The position numbers were made by a program, and so were the translations under genes. The notes beneath the pieces were generated by a model. The model worked only from the letters and a program-made list of their open reading frames with translations, was not told where the DNA came from and searched no databases. This document shows, one piece after another, positions 32,406 through 41,511 of a DNA stretch of 64,000 nt. Numbering within the stretch: position 1 is the stretch's first letter; each line of letters begins with the position of its first letter. Source of the DNA: Nemertoderma westbladi (taxonomy: Eukaryota; Xenacoelomorpha; Nemertodermatida; Nemertodermatidae); contig JAUCBJ010001032.1 of NCBI GenBank assembly GCA_032718475.1, positions 1-64,000 of the forward strand, read 5' to 3'.

Positions 32406-35400
32406 CCACAAATAACATATCCGATACCGACGAGATGGATCACCACACAGACTCGGAAGCCGACGAGGTCCCAAACGTCAAGAACATGACCCGTCGGTTA
32501 GGGGCTCTTAAAGGCGGAGTAACCCGAGCGTATCAACGGATGGAGAAACAACTCAAGGGAGTCAAAACCCCCCTCAATGAGGTACAAACTCAGCTTCAAA
32601 GTATCCGAAATATCCTACAGCGGTACGAAAGAATGATACAGGCGTACCAAGAGCTCGTTCCTCCCACCGATCAGGAAAACTACCCCAAGCTGGAAGAACA
32701 CGTTGTACATCTAGATGGGTTCCGCAAACAACACCGGAGGACCCTCAGCCTGGTGAGAGGCTATGAGGAACAGTATTACAAGAGGGCTGAAAGAACAGAC
32801 GCGGAATCAGTACGATCCTCCAGCATCAGGACAGGAGTACATCACAAGAGAATGGGGTCCACCAGAAATCAGCACTCCAGCGCTAGGAGCGAGATATCCG
32901 GCTCAGCGCGCAGTTCTCAAGGGGCGCCGCCACTCCGAGACCAACTGAGAGAACGGAAGGCATTAGCCCTCAAAGCTCGGATGGAAGATGAGTATATTCA
33001 ACTGCAAGCCGAGCAAGATGTACTAGCCGCCGAAACACAAAGGCGAGAGGCCGAACAAGCGGCCGAACGGCAGGCCGAACAACGCGAACAGGAGGCCGAA
33101 CAACATAGACGAGAGGCCGAACGGCAGGCCGAACAACGTAGACTAGAGGACGAACGGCAGGCCGAACAACGCAAACAGGAGGCCGAACAACGCGGACGAG
33201 AGGCCGAACGAGAGATCGAACAACGTAAATGGGAAGCGGAAATGCGTAAACAACACGCCGAGGCCCAAGCAATTCTCATCCACAAAAAGAATGCGGATAT
33301 TGCAAAACTCGCAGAATACGAAGCCGCACTTATCGAACGAGATATTCAACTCTACGAGGACTGGGAAAGGGATATAGATCAGGAATATGAACCAATTCCG
33401 GTACCGGAGTTAGAAAAGTCATTTACACCAACAGCGGCGAAACCTCCGAAACCCGAGATCCCGCCTACCAAACAGTCTACGCTATCGGCACAAGCCCCGG
33501 TGTTCCATCCCCCACCAGCTACGCTAAAGAATGAGGAACCTTATTTCCCATCCAACACCACGACAGCGAGTGTACCCAAGTACGAGCCTGAAAAGGACTC
33601 GGAACGGGACGCCACTCCCCGATCAAATAACCCGTTTACATCGACACCACAAACTCGTAGCCGCGTCATTATTAAAACTCCACCTATTATTGATCCATCA
33701 AGTATGGGAGTGAGTGCCAATAACTATAACCCTCCGAGTCACTCCAGTTCAGATGACGTCAGCATCATCCGGGCGTTGGAGAACCGCCTTGCCATGCCTA
33801 AGATGGAGATTCGCACCTTCGAAGGGGATCCCGTCGATTACCTCAGATTCAAGAAACGGTTCTTTGCGCAGATCGGATCAACGGACATAGCCGACGCACA
33901 GAAATTGGTATATTTATCGCAATACCTGGGTGACAAACCACGCAGAATTGTTGCATGTTTTGAAGGAGGTTCTCATGAGGCATACTATGATGCATGGAAA
34001 ACTCTGGATAAAAGATACGGAAATACCGGAACTATAATTAATAAAACTCTAGAGAGACTGATACAGGACGCGGGATCACTAGGAGACCCACAGAACATAC
34101 AGGAATTCTCCGACTCTATGAAGGATGCCTACTATACTCTGAAACCCTTGAATAAGGAGGACCAGGTGAACAACATTCTAAACCTCCGACAGATCGCCCG
34201 GAAGTTCCCCGGATGGCTACAAAGTAAGTGGGCTTATAAATGTGTAGACCTCCGGCGCAGACATCCAGATCGAGATCCTAGCTTCCTTGAGATGTCGGCA
34301 TTCCTGGACGATATCTCCGAAGCCATGAATGACTCGATGTTTTCCAAACAAAGTCTCGCAAAGTTGGACGGAATAGAGAGCAACTCCAGGAGTAAGATAA
34401 CCCCTCCGAAACCGAGATTCCGCCCCCCACCGGTGAGTACGATGGCCATTACCATGGCCGAGGATTCCGACGACGAAGACTACGAGGAACCGACATCCGC
34501 CGAGGAATGGGCATGTTATCTAGCGAGTTGGGCACCCGAAAGGGAAGGCATCACAAATTCCCTGCTCTGTCTCTTCTGTGGGGAGAAACATAAAGTGGAA
34601 TTCTGCAGAAAGTTTCAGTTCGCCGACCTCGTCCCACGCTTCGAGGCGATAATGAAACACCGAGGATGCTTCCGGTGTCTTGGAACAGGTCACTACGTTC
34701 GGGATTGCGACCAAAGGTCGTGCTGTGCTGTCTGTAACGACCAACGCCATCACACGCTCCTCCACATCCCCGCGAACTTCGATTTTACTACCCTCCCCTT
34801 TCGGATCGAAGCCAGGCGAAGAGGAGAAACAAACCACGTCTTCAAAGGAACCCGGACAACCCAACGGAGAGAAACCAACCCGTTTAAAATCTCCACCAAT
34901 ACACCACAAGTAACAAATATTTCGGCCACGATTAATCTTATAAATCGCCGCTACATGGTTTTCGCAAAGGTAATCCCAGTAAGGATCCAAGGAGTCGGCA
35001 AATCTTTGACGACACTCGCGTTCCTCGATAACGGGTCCGACGGAACCATCATCGACCGGGATTTTCTCGAGCAACTCGGACTAGAATATGAACCTTGTAA
35101 ACGGCCCATACAAACCATCACCGATAACAGAGAGGTAGAGTCCGGGGAGGTGCAACTCCAGATGGAAGGAGTGATGAAGGGCTACGAAACGGCTAAGTTA
35201 ACCATAAAGAACGCCTTGGTACACACAGACCTCCAGGTGCGGTTCCGACAATCAGCCGAGTACGCCCCCCTCATACAATTGGACCGGGACGATGTAGACC
35301 TGAGGTGTCCGCAGTTGGACGTAAACCGTATCACCCTACTGATCGGACTTGATACACCGGAACTACACATCCCCACCGGAGATATCGCCCGATCTATAAA

Positions 35401-36304
35401 CCAGGATGACGGATTTTATGCTGAACGAACAATAATGGGATGGACACTCTGCGGCATTAAGGAGGAAACCACGGACACCTATACCTACCTTCCTAAATGT
35501 CAGATTAAAGAGAATGTAACCTCCATGGGTTATTGCTCAACTACAAACCTGGACGAGGATTTGTTTCTGGAAACCGAGAGAACCCAGCGGGAGATGACCG
35601 GATGCTTTAATGTGGAGACCCGAGAGTTTGCCGAGAAGGACGAGAATCCGTCCGAGGAAGATCAATATTGTACCAACATTTTTGATCAGGCCACGTTCAA
35701 AGACGGACATTGGCGCGTGCCCATGCTTTGGTGGCTAATAAGGTTATTGATGATAATAATGATGTTAATAACATTGACACCATTAATTGGAGAGCACGGA
35801 CTAATCTGCCGTAATACCCGGATTGCGAACGCCTCAGTTGAGTCCCTCACTCCTAACCACTTACTGGGGAGACCCAAAACCCACCTCCTCCCGGAAACCA
35901 TGTTCCCGGATCCCAACGAGATCGCGAAACATACAAACTGGAAAAAGGCCCAAGCGTTGGCAGTGCATTGGTGGAGAATTTGGGCCCAGGAATATCTCAT
36001 AACCCTCCGGACCAGGAAGAAATGGAACAACACCTACCGGAACGTCGCAGTTGGCGACATGGTACTAGTTAGAGAAGATCTCAAAGACCGCGTTCACTGG
36101 CCTGTGGCGCGGGTCGTGACTATACACCCAAGCAAAGACGGACTTGCGAGGACTGTGACGATACGAACGAAAGCGGGCCACTACCAACGCCCCATCCAGA
36201 AGCTGTGCCTTCTTGAAGGCAATGACAGTGGTGATTCTACAAGAGGTGATAAGTTCCCTACGGATCCTACTGTGGACATTGGTGACAATTATAAATGCGT
36301 TTAA
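32402..36304 (+). CDS. BEL/Pao Gag-protease polyprotein with RT-integrase core deleted (1300 aa)
   Basis: The structural/protease polyprotein of the BEL element. Order: N-terminal helical region; long Glu/Arg/Gln coiled coil with near-repeats EAERQAEQRR (~200-300); Pro/Ser-rich hinge; DUF1759-type Gag domain (KMEIRTFEGDPVDYLRFKKR, ~460-610); BEL-type zinc knuckles CLFCGEKHKVEFC (~722), CFRCLGTGHYVRDC (~756) and CAVCNDQRHHTLLH; aspartic protease LAFLDNGSDGT (~872; DNG in place of the usual D-S/T-G). DGHWRVPMLW, which normally precedes the RT, is followed by an AT-rich segment (~35,730-35,800) and then LTPNHLLGRP and VGDMVLVREDL (~1150-1260), the DUF5641 end of the integrase. RT, RNase H and integrase catalytic regions are absent although the frame remains open. 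A complete BEL protein is far longer. Confidence 0.9.
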   Translation: MTTNNISDTDEMDHHTDSEADEVPNVKNMTRRLGALKGGVTRAYQRMEKQLKGVKTPLNEVQTQLQSIRNILQRYERMIQAYQELVPPTDQENYPKLEEHVVHLDGFRKQHRRTLSLVRGYEEQYYKRAERTDAESVRSSSIRTGVHHKRMGSTRNQHSSARSEISGSARSSQGAPPLRDQLRERKALALKARMEDEYIQLQAEQDVLAAETQRREAEQAAERQAEQREQEAEQHRREAERQAEQRRLEDERQAEQRKQEAEQRGREAEREIEQRKWEAEMRKQHAEAQAILIHKKNADIAKLAEYEAALIERDIQLYEDWERDIDQEYEPIPVPELEKSFTPTAAKPPKPEIPPTKQSTLSAQAPVFHPPPATLKNEEPYFPSNTTTASVPKYEPEKDSERDATPRSNNPFTSTPQTRSRVIIKTPPIIDPSSMGVSANNYNPPSHSSSDDVSIIRALENRLAMPKMEIRTFEGDPVDYLRFKKRFFAQIGSTDIADAQKLVYLSQYLGDKPRRIVACFEGGSHEAYYDAWKTLDKRYGNTGTIINKTLERLIQDAGSLGDPQNIQEFSDSMKDAYYTLKPLNKEDQVNNILNLRQIARKFPGWLQSKWAYKCVDLRRRHPDRDPSFLEMSAFLDDISEAMNDSMFSKQSLAKLDGIESNSRSKITPPKPRFRPPPVSTMAITMAEDSDDEDYEEPTSAEEWACYLASWAPEREGITNSLLCLFCGEKHKVEFCRKFQFADLVPRFEAIMKHRGCFRCLGTGHYVRDCDQRSCCAVCNDQRHHTLLHIPANFDFTTLPFRIEARRRGETNHVFKGTRTTQRRETNPFKISTNTPQVTNISATINLINRRYMVFAKVIPVRIQGVGKSLTTLAFLDNGSDGTIIDRDFLEQLGLEYEPCKRPIQTITDNREVESGEVQLQMEGVMKGYETAKLTIKNALVHTDLQVRFRQSAEYAPLIQLDRDDVDLRCPQLDVNRITLLIGLDTPELHIPTGDIARSINQDDGFYAERTIMGWTLCGIKEETTDTYTYLPKCQIKENVTSMGYCSTTNLDEDLFLETERTQREMTGCFNVETREFAEKDENPSEEDQYCTNIFDQATFKDGHWRVPMLWWLIRLLMIIMMLITLTPLIGEHGLICRNTRIANASVESLTPNHLLGRPKTHLLPETMFPDPNEIAKHTNWKKAQALAVHWWRIWAQEYLITLRTRKKWNNTYRNVAVGDMVLVREDLKDRVHWPVARVVTIHPSKDGLARTVTIRTKAGHYQRPIQKLCLLEGNDSGDSTRGDKFPTDPTVDIGDNYKCV
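33581..33606 (+). repeat. Dispersed motif copy in gag
   Basis: A 26-bp match to the LTR motif containing CTGAAAAG-ACTCGGAACG. Here it is translated as YEPEKDSER, in a different frame from its copy at 37,740-37,765. Confidence 0.75.
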
Positions 36305-36569
36305 ACCCTTCTCATCATGTTGACAAACTCTTATAAAACTGTGATTTACTGACAATGAGTTATGGACCCCCCTTAAACCAACTGTAACCACGCAATGGTA
36401 TTTGTGTTTCCTCGTGTGTTATGTGGAGTCCAGCATCACCCTGCAGATGTTTCGGCTGATGCAGGGTCGTTTATGCATTGTTTACCCTGATTTTGGTCAT
36501 CGGGACCAACGATATTGGATTATTGGAAATGGAAAAGATTTGAAGTGGAATTCATTGTATTCATTGCAG

Positions 36570-37010
36570 TATGTTATGTTGTCCGTTGCGTGCGCAGTTC
36601 GGGGCGTAGGCGGTGTAACGAGTCCAGCTGTAGATCCCGGATTGCCGCGCAACACCCCCTCTATCCCGTTATTCTGGTGGGTCCATGGTGCATCCACATG
36701 ACTTCGACGATAGAGGGTTTTATGTTCTCAGTCGCGTTATTCTGGTGGGACCGTTGCGTGGATTTTGGGGCATAGGCGGTGTAACGAGTCCAGCTGTAGA
36801 TCCCAGAATGTTGCGTAACCCCATCCCACATGACTTCGTCGACTGAGCTTTATGTTGTTGGGAGTGTTATTCTGGTGGGTCCCTGGTGCATCCACGTGAC
36901 TTCACTCCCAGCGTCTTCATTGTCCGTTACGTGCGCAGTTTGGGGCGTAGGCGGTGTAACGAGTCCAGCTGTAGATCCCAGATTGCCGCGTAACACCCCT
37001 TCCACGACAA
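36570..37010 (+). repeat. ~170-bp direct repeats between gag and the 3' ORF
   Basis: GGTGTAACGAGTCCAGCTGT recurs at ~36,611, ~36,778 and ~36,953, with surrounding blocks (GTTATTCTGGTGGG, CATCCAC-TGACTTC) also repeated. That makes two full units and a partial. No protein is encoded; short ORFs here are shadows. Confidence 0.85.
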
Positions 37011-37189
37011 AGATTAACCAAAGAAAATGATTCAATATAGTTGGAAATGATGAAAAGGATCAGACAACTCTGCTATAAACCTGAATGATGACGCGTATAC
37101 TGATGAAAATGAAATGATGCGCACCCTGGTGCTGCGCTTATAACCAATGATGATAGCCGGGGGGCTATAAACCCAATGATGATGTGGAA

Positions 37190-37345
37190 ATAAATAAATG
37201 TGAAATAAATGGTGGAACTAAATGTGTTGAAATATATGTGGAAATAAATGAAATGAGATGAAATAATAATGAAATGAAAAAAGAAAAAAAAGGTATAAAA
37301 GAGGTCAAAGAAAAGAATTGAAAAAAAGGACAAAAAAGTCATAAA
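37190..37345 (+). promoter_or_regulatory. Purine-rich tract with TATAAAA, possible internal promoter
   Basis: A long A/G-rich stretch contains TATAAAA at 37,294-37,300, about 250 bp ahead of the ATG of the 3' frame at 37,546. AATAAA-like signals near 37,438-37,456 could end an upstream transcript. A subgenomic promoter for the 3' ORF is an inference; an A-rich tract would yield such words by chance. Confidence 0.3.
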
Positions 37346-37545
37346 AAACTGGTTGGATATTATGTATAGCTATAGTAACTGTAAATGCTGAATGTATTAG
37401 CAATAAGATGATAGATGCCTATATAGCAATGTTATTTAATAAACTGAATTAAATAAAAAACTGAATTCTTCTGCTATCGCTATAGTTTCAGACTTTCTGG
37501 ACTTATAATTAACTGAACTAATTTGTAACGGATATAATCGTAAAT

Positions 37546-40146
37546 ATGGACCCAAATCGCCAAATTATCGGCGAATTACGTAACACGATAGATCTACTGG
37601 AATACTCGCAACCTGGATCCCCTGACTTTGATACAAATTGGAACATTCTGCTAAATGAGAACGTACGAGAAGTTAAATTCACCGGGCGAGAGGGACCGGA
37701 TTCTAAGAATCTACGAGCCCTCCGGTTAGCCGATGCTAGTACGAGACTGAAAAGAACTCGGAACGCAAAGGCAACCGGAGGGGACGATTCGTCGTTTTGG
37801 GAAACGTTCCGGCAGAGCGTCTACAGATCCCGATGTTTGATCTACGACAACGAGGGAAACGCGACGCCCACCTCGAAAGCGATTACGTTGGCGAGATGTC
37901 AAAGTTTCGTCGACGACAAGAGTACGTACCTCGCCCACTGGGGAAACCTGTCGGAGTGTACGGCGACGCTTCGAGAGGAACGCGTATAGATTATCCAAAA
38001 CCGCGACGACTACCAGGAAAAGTACGGGGCGAAAGAATACGGTCGATCCTTAGTCGTCGTCCTCGGAACCCTGGACAGTTTGGTACTGGTGTGCCGAATA
38101 TTCCCGACACCCAGACATGAAGTGCAGGCAGCCGGAGCGATCTGGTTGCTGCCTCCGGATATCCAAAAGATCCTCTTCGACTTCGACGTCATTAAAATCG
38201 GGTCGGATATCAAGGCGGACGTCCGGAACGACTACGCGAACGCTCCCGCAGGAAGAAACCGACGAAACGACCTCAACGCACTTAGCCATTGCATCGATAC
38301 TCAAACGCTGCTAGCCTGGTTACGATTCGCCGAGTTCATGCGAGGATTCCAAGAAGTGAGACCGACGAAATCCGGGATCGGCTACCTCGCTGTGCTCAAC
38401 GGCGGTATCGACTTCAAACCCCAGAAATTCCGGGACTATAATAAAATATACGGCGGATACCCGGGATTAGAGATAAAGAGCGAGCGAGAGGGTCGATGGA
38501 AGGACGTCGATCGGAAGTGGACGATACACCAAAGGTGGGAGAATCCCGATCGACGGAGCTATATCTACGTCGTTATGGAATGCTACACCGTCGCTAAGTT
38601 TATCTGCAAGACTCTAGATAACCTCATCACGGCGGTCCCCCTTTCCTTCGTCGACTACGACTGGAACGAGGTTATAAACCACGCGTTTAAAGCGGTCGAG
38701 AACATTACACCGGGAGAATCAAAAACGCCCGCCGTTATCGAATCCTGGGACGAGAGCGGACCTTACGATATCCCTACGATTACCGAACTTCTCGGTGCGG
38801 AGGAGCCTCTGATCTCCTCGGAAGGGGAAGAGATATGGCTAAACGAGGCTGTTCTACTCTCCACCCCGAAGCGACAACTCGAACCGGAGGCCGCGTACGG
38901 ACCGGCCGCCAAACGGGTTGCCTCGGCCGAACCGATAAAGAGAGCAGGCGTCTACACCCCACGCGGCTCCGGTAGCCCCGCGAGAGAGGTAGCCACTACG
39001 GCTGCATTGAGCGACTTCGGCGACATATGCCAACGGTTATCCCCGTATCCTTTCCCGGGTGGCGAAGATTGGTCGTCGGAGATCCCGAGTACCAGCCACC
39101 AACGGACCCGCTCAGCGATACTGGTCGAGGAGGGACCCAGCGATGCGCCGACACCCGATGATCTCCTCGGTATCCCTCCGTCGAAAACCCCGGCACCTCT
39201 TCGCCGACCAGCGGTAGCTACTACACCCGCCATTCCTCAGGACCCTATGCGACTAACCCGTTGGTACGCCGAGCAAACTGAATGGATCCACCGCCAGAAA
39301 CGGTCGTCCGAGTTGAGACCATCGGGACATAAAGAGGGTTATCGGAGCGAAAACATACTACGCAAGAGCCCAGCATTCCGCGGGCTACCGACCACCGAGA
39401 ATATTCCGAAGCGCGACCGACGACTCGAATACTACGCCGGCGTTCCGATTCCGATATTCCCCGGTCGGGAGATGCAGTTGGAGGTATGCGACGACTGCGG
39501 TTCGGAGCAGTGCCCACGCAGCAGAAGGAATCGGGTTACCGATTCTTGCCTCCAGCTCCTTGGGATACTCTATTGCCCATACTGCGCGATATCGGGCCAC
39601 GACGTTTCGGTCTGTCCGATCCTTTATAACCTCTGCACCACGTGCGGTTTCCGTGGACATTCCGCTAGCCCCCGCTGCTATATTAAATGTCCAACCAAAG
39701 ACGTTACCGCTATGGGCAATATGGTCATGTTTGAGACATACGCAAACAGCCATTTAAAGACCAAGTTTCGGAGAAACGCTCGGAATATCGCGCAGGAGAT
39801 GGCGTGCGGATATTTCTCCTTCCCGGAACGCCTCCACACGTCGGCCTCGCTACCCTTCCATTACGTGGATCTGCTACTGAGCGCCGGATTATTCGGTCCA
39901 TTCGAAGTTATTAGACGATTATATTCGTATAAAGAGGAGTTCGGTGACGGATAATGGTTCCTAGAGGCACGCAACTCCGAGTTGGAAAGACGAACCGACA
40001 TGATCCCGATGCCTTCGAAAGGAAGAGCCGCCAGGAGACAAGCCGAAGCGTTACTCACGATGGATGTTGACGCTCCTCTACCAGCCATAGCGATCGATGA
40101 GAGTCGACGGGCGAAGAGACGGAAGGCGTATCAGAAAAAGAAATAA
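37546..40146 (+). pseudogene. Extra 3' frame of the BEL element: zinc-knuckle protein with two in-frame stops
   Basis: One reading frame runs from ATG 37,546 to TAA 40,144-40,146 (866 codons plus the final stop), interrupted by TAG at 37,987-37,989 and TAA at 39,952-39,954. No in-frame ATG follows the first stop until 38,338, so the middle part was not built to start on its own. Near its end it has CDDCGSEQC, CPYCAISGHDVSVC (CX2CX4HX4C, ~39,574-39,615) and CTTCGFRGHSASPRC (~39,634-39,678), and it finishes with a basic tail (RRAKRRKAYQKKK). No membrane segment or signal peptide is visible, so it is not a typical envelope protein. A nucleic-acid-binding, Gag-like role is plausible. I do not recognise the family. 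The stops may be mutations inherited from the source copy or readthrough signals. Confidence 0.7.
37740..37765 (+). repeat. Dispersed motif copy in the 3' frame
   Basis: Matches the LTR copy at 30,751-30,776 exactly over 26 bp (31 of 32 with flanks). It is translated here as TRLKRTRN, unlike in gag. Confidence 0.8.
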
Positions 40147-40301
40147 TGGATTGGGATATTCCAGGAACATTTATCGAACATTTATTTTTATACAAACTCT
40201 AGGCCATATTAATTAAAACTATGCAATATTAAATTTGGGATTTTTTATATTGGGTATGACCTACGCAAACTCAATCGACCGACAGACTTCACGAAGGTCA
40301 T

Positions 40302-40310
40302 TGGGGGGGA
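40302..40310 (+). promoter_or_regulatory. Polypurine tract
   Basis: A GGGGGGGA run, separated from the TGTT start of the 3' LTR by one C. It fits the plus-strand primer site of LTR retrotransposons. Confidence 0.75.
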
Positions 40311-40311
40311 C

Positions 40312-41506
40312 TGTTCGCGGTATTTCAACTTTCCATAACGCGAGTTGAATATTTTTGTATTTTATTAAAATTGATTATTCCGATATTACTACTGGGTGCG
40401 GGACCATGGGTTTTGGGCACATTCAATAAACTGGGGGCGATTTATGGGCGAACTTTGGGGCAACTTACAGGGTACGGGAATAATTTTATAGTTATAAGGG
40501 CCAGGGGGGATGGAAAATGCAAGCAGTATTCAGGTTAGCCTGAGTACTATTAGGCCCTGGCCAACTTCCTGCTGCCTGTAGGGGTGGATTTGGTAATGCG
40601 CCAGGCCTAAAGGACAAGGACTGCCCTTAGCGGTCCCTGGCCAACGGCAGCTACTACGAGACTGAAAAGAACTCGGAACGCTGACTGCTTGTGTCAGGGA
40701 TTTGCGACGGGCACCGACGGCCCCTTAGTAGCCAAGCCGTTCTGGTTCTCGATGATCGAACCCCGGGGTTCGTGAGGGGTGGAGCGGACACGCGAACAGG
40801 TGGCCAACTTAAGACTGCCCCCTGACCTAAGCCGTACTGGTTCTCGATGACCGATCCCTTCGGGGTTCGTGAGGGGTGGGACGGACATGCGAAAGGGCTG
40901 GCCACAGGACTGGTTTGACAAGGACTGCCCTTAGCGGTCTCGGGTCAACTGCAGCTACTACGAGCCTGAAAAGAACTCGGAACGCTGACTGCTTGACTGT
41001 GATTTGCGACGGGAACCGACGACAGACCCCTTAGCCAAGCCGTTCTGGTTCTCGATGATCGTTCCCTTCGGGGTTCGTGAGGGGTGGAACGGACACGCGA
41101 CAGGGTCGACCGACACCGACACTACGGCACTAAGACTGGGACTGAGGGAAAATCTGGGGTACATTAGGTAGGCTAAAATTCTGAGCGAACAGTGGGTTAT
41201 TAAATAATATACCGTAGGGATTTATATTATCGTGTATACTTATTGTGAATATTTGGTGTATATTGATTTGGGGAAGCCCAAAATTATTCTTAATCAGGTT
41301 TCAATGATGTTGAACAGGTTTCAACTATAGGAAGTTACATTAAAGAGTATATCCAACTAATGCAGCTTTTCTCAACCGCAAACTTGCATCTTAGAAATAT
41401 TCCCTCCCCACAATCAATATCCGGTGACTGGCCGGGGCTCGGTGGTCTGTTAAGTCACGTCTCCAGCATTGGCGTTTTTCCCCCTGGTGTAGGAATAACG
41501 GCAACA
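40312..41506 (+). repeat. 3' LTR of BEL element (1195 bp)
   Basis: Matches the 5' LTR with one substitution (C to T at 41,470 relative to 31,881) and lacks the 315-bp stretch 31,196-31,510. It carries three of the repeated LTR modules instead of five. Confidence 0.93.
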
Positions 41507-41511
41507 CGGGG
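41507..41511 (+). repeat. BEL target-site duplication (right)
   Basis: CGGGG directly after the AACA LTR end; same as 30,403-30,407. Confidence 0.9.

Larger units (their letters stand above)
30408..41506 (+). mobile_element. BEL/Pao-type LTR retrotransposon, RT-deleted, inserted in element B ORF1
   Basis: An 11,099-bp element bounded by TGTT...AACA LTRs and a 5-bp CGGGG duplication. Order: 5' LTR; 42-bp stem-loop array; 63-aa ORF; Gag-protease ORF lacking the RT/RNase H/integrase core; ~170-bp repeats; purine-rich tract with TATAAAA; second long zinc-knuckle frame with two stops; polypurine tract (GGGGGGGA, ~40,302-40,310); 3' LTR. The aligned LTRs differ by one substitution over ~1195 bp, so insertion is recent. 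With no polymerase it must have used enzymes supplied by a relative. Confidence 0.93.

Noticed and set aside
32970-33349. Minus-strand ORFs with repeated Arg-Pro-Leu or Cys-Ser residues
   Set aside because: Antisense shadows of the coiled-coil repeats in the BEL Gag.
37546-40146. Retroviral-type envelope gene in the BEL 3' frame
   Set aside because: No signal peptide, transmembrane helix or cleavage site is visible, and zinc knuckles do not fit an envelope.
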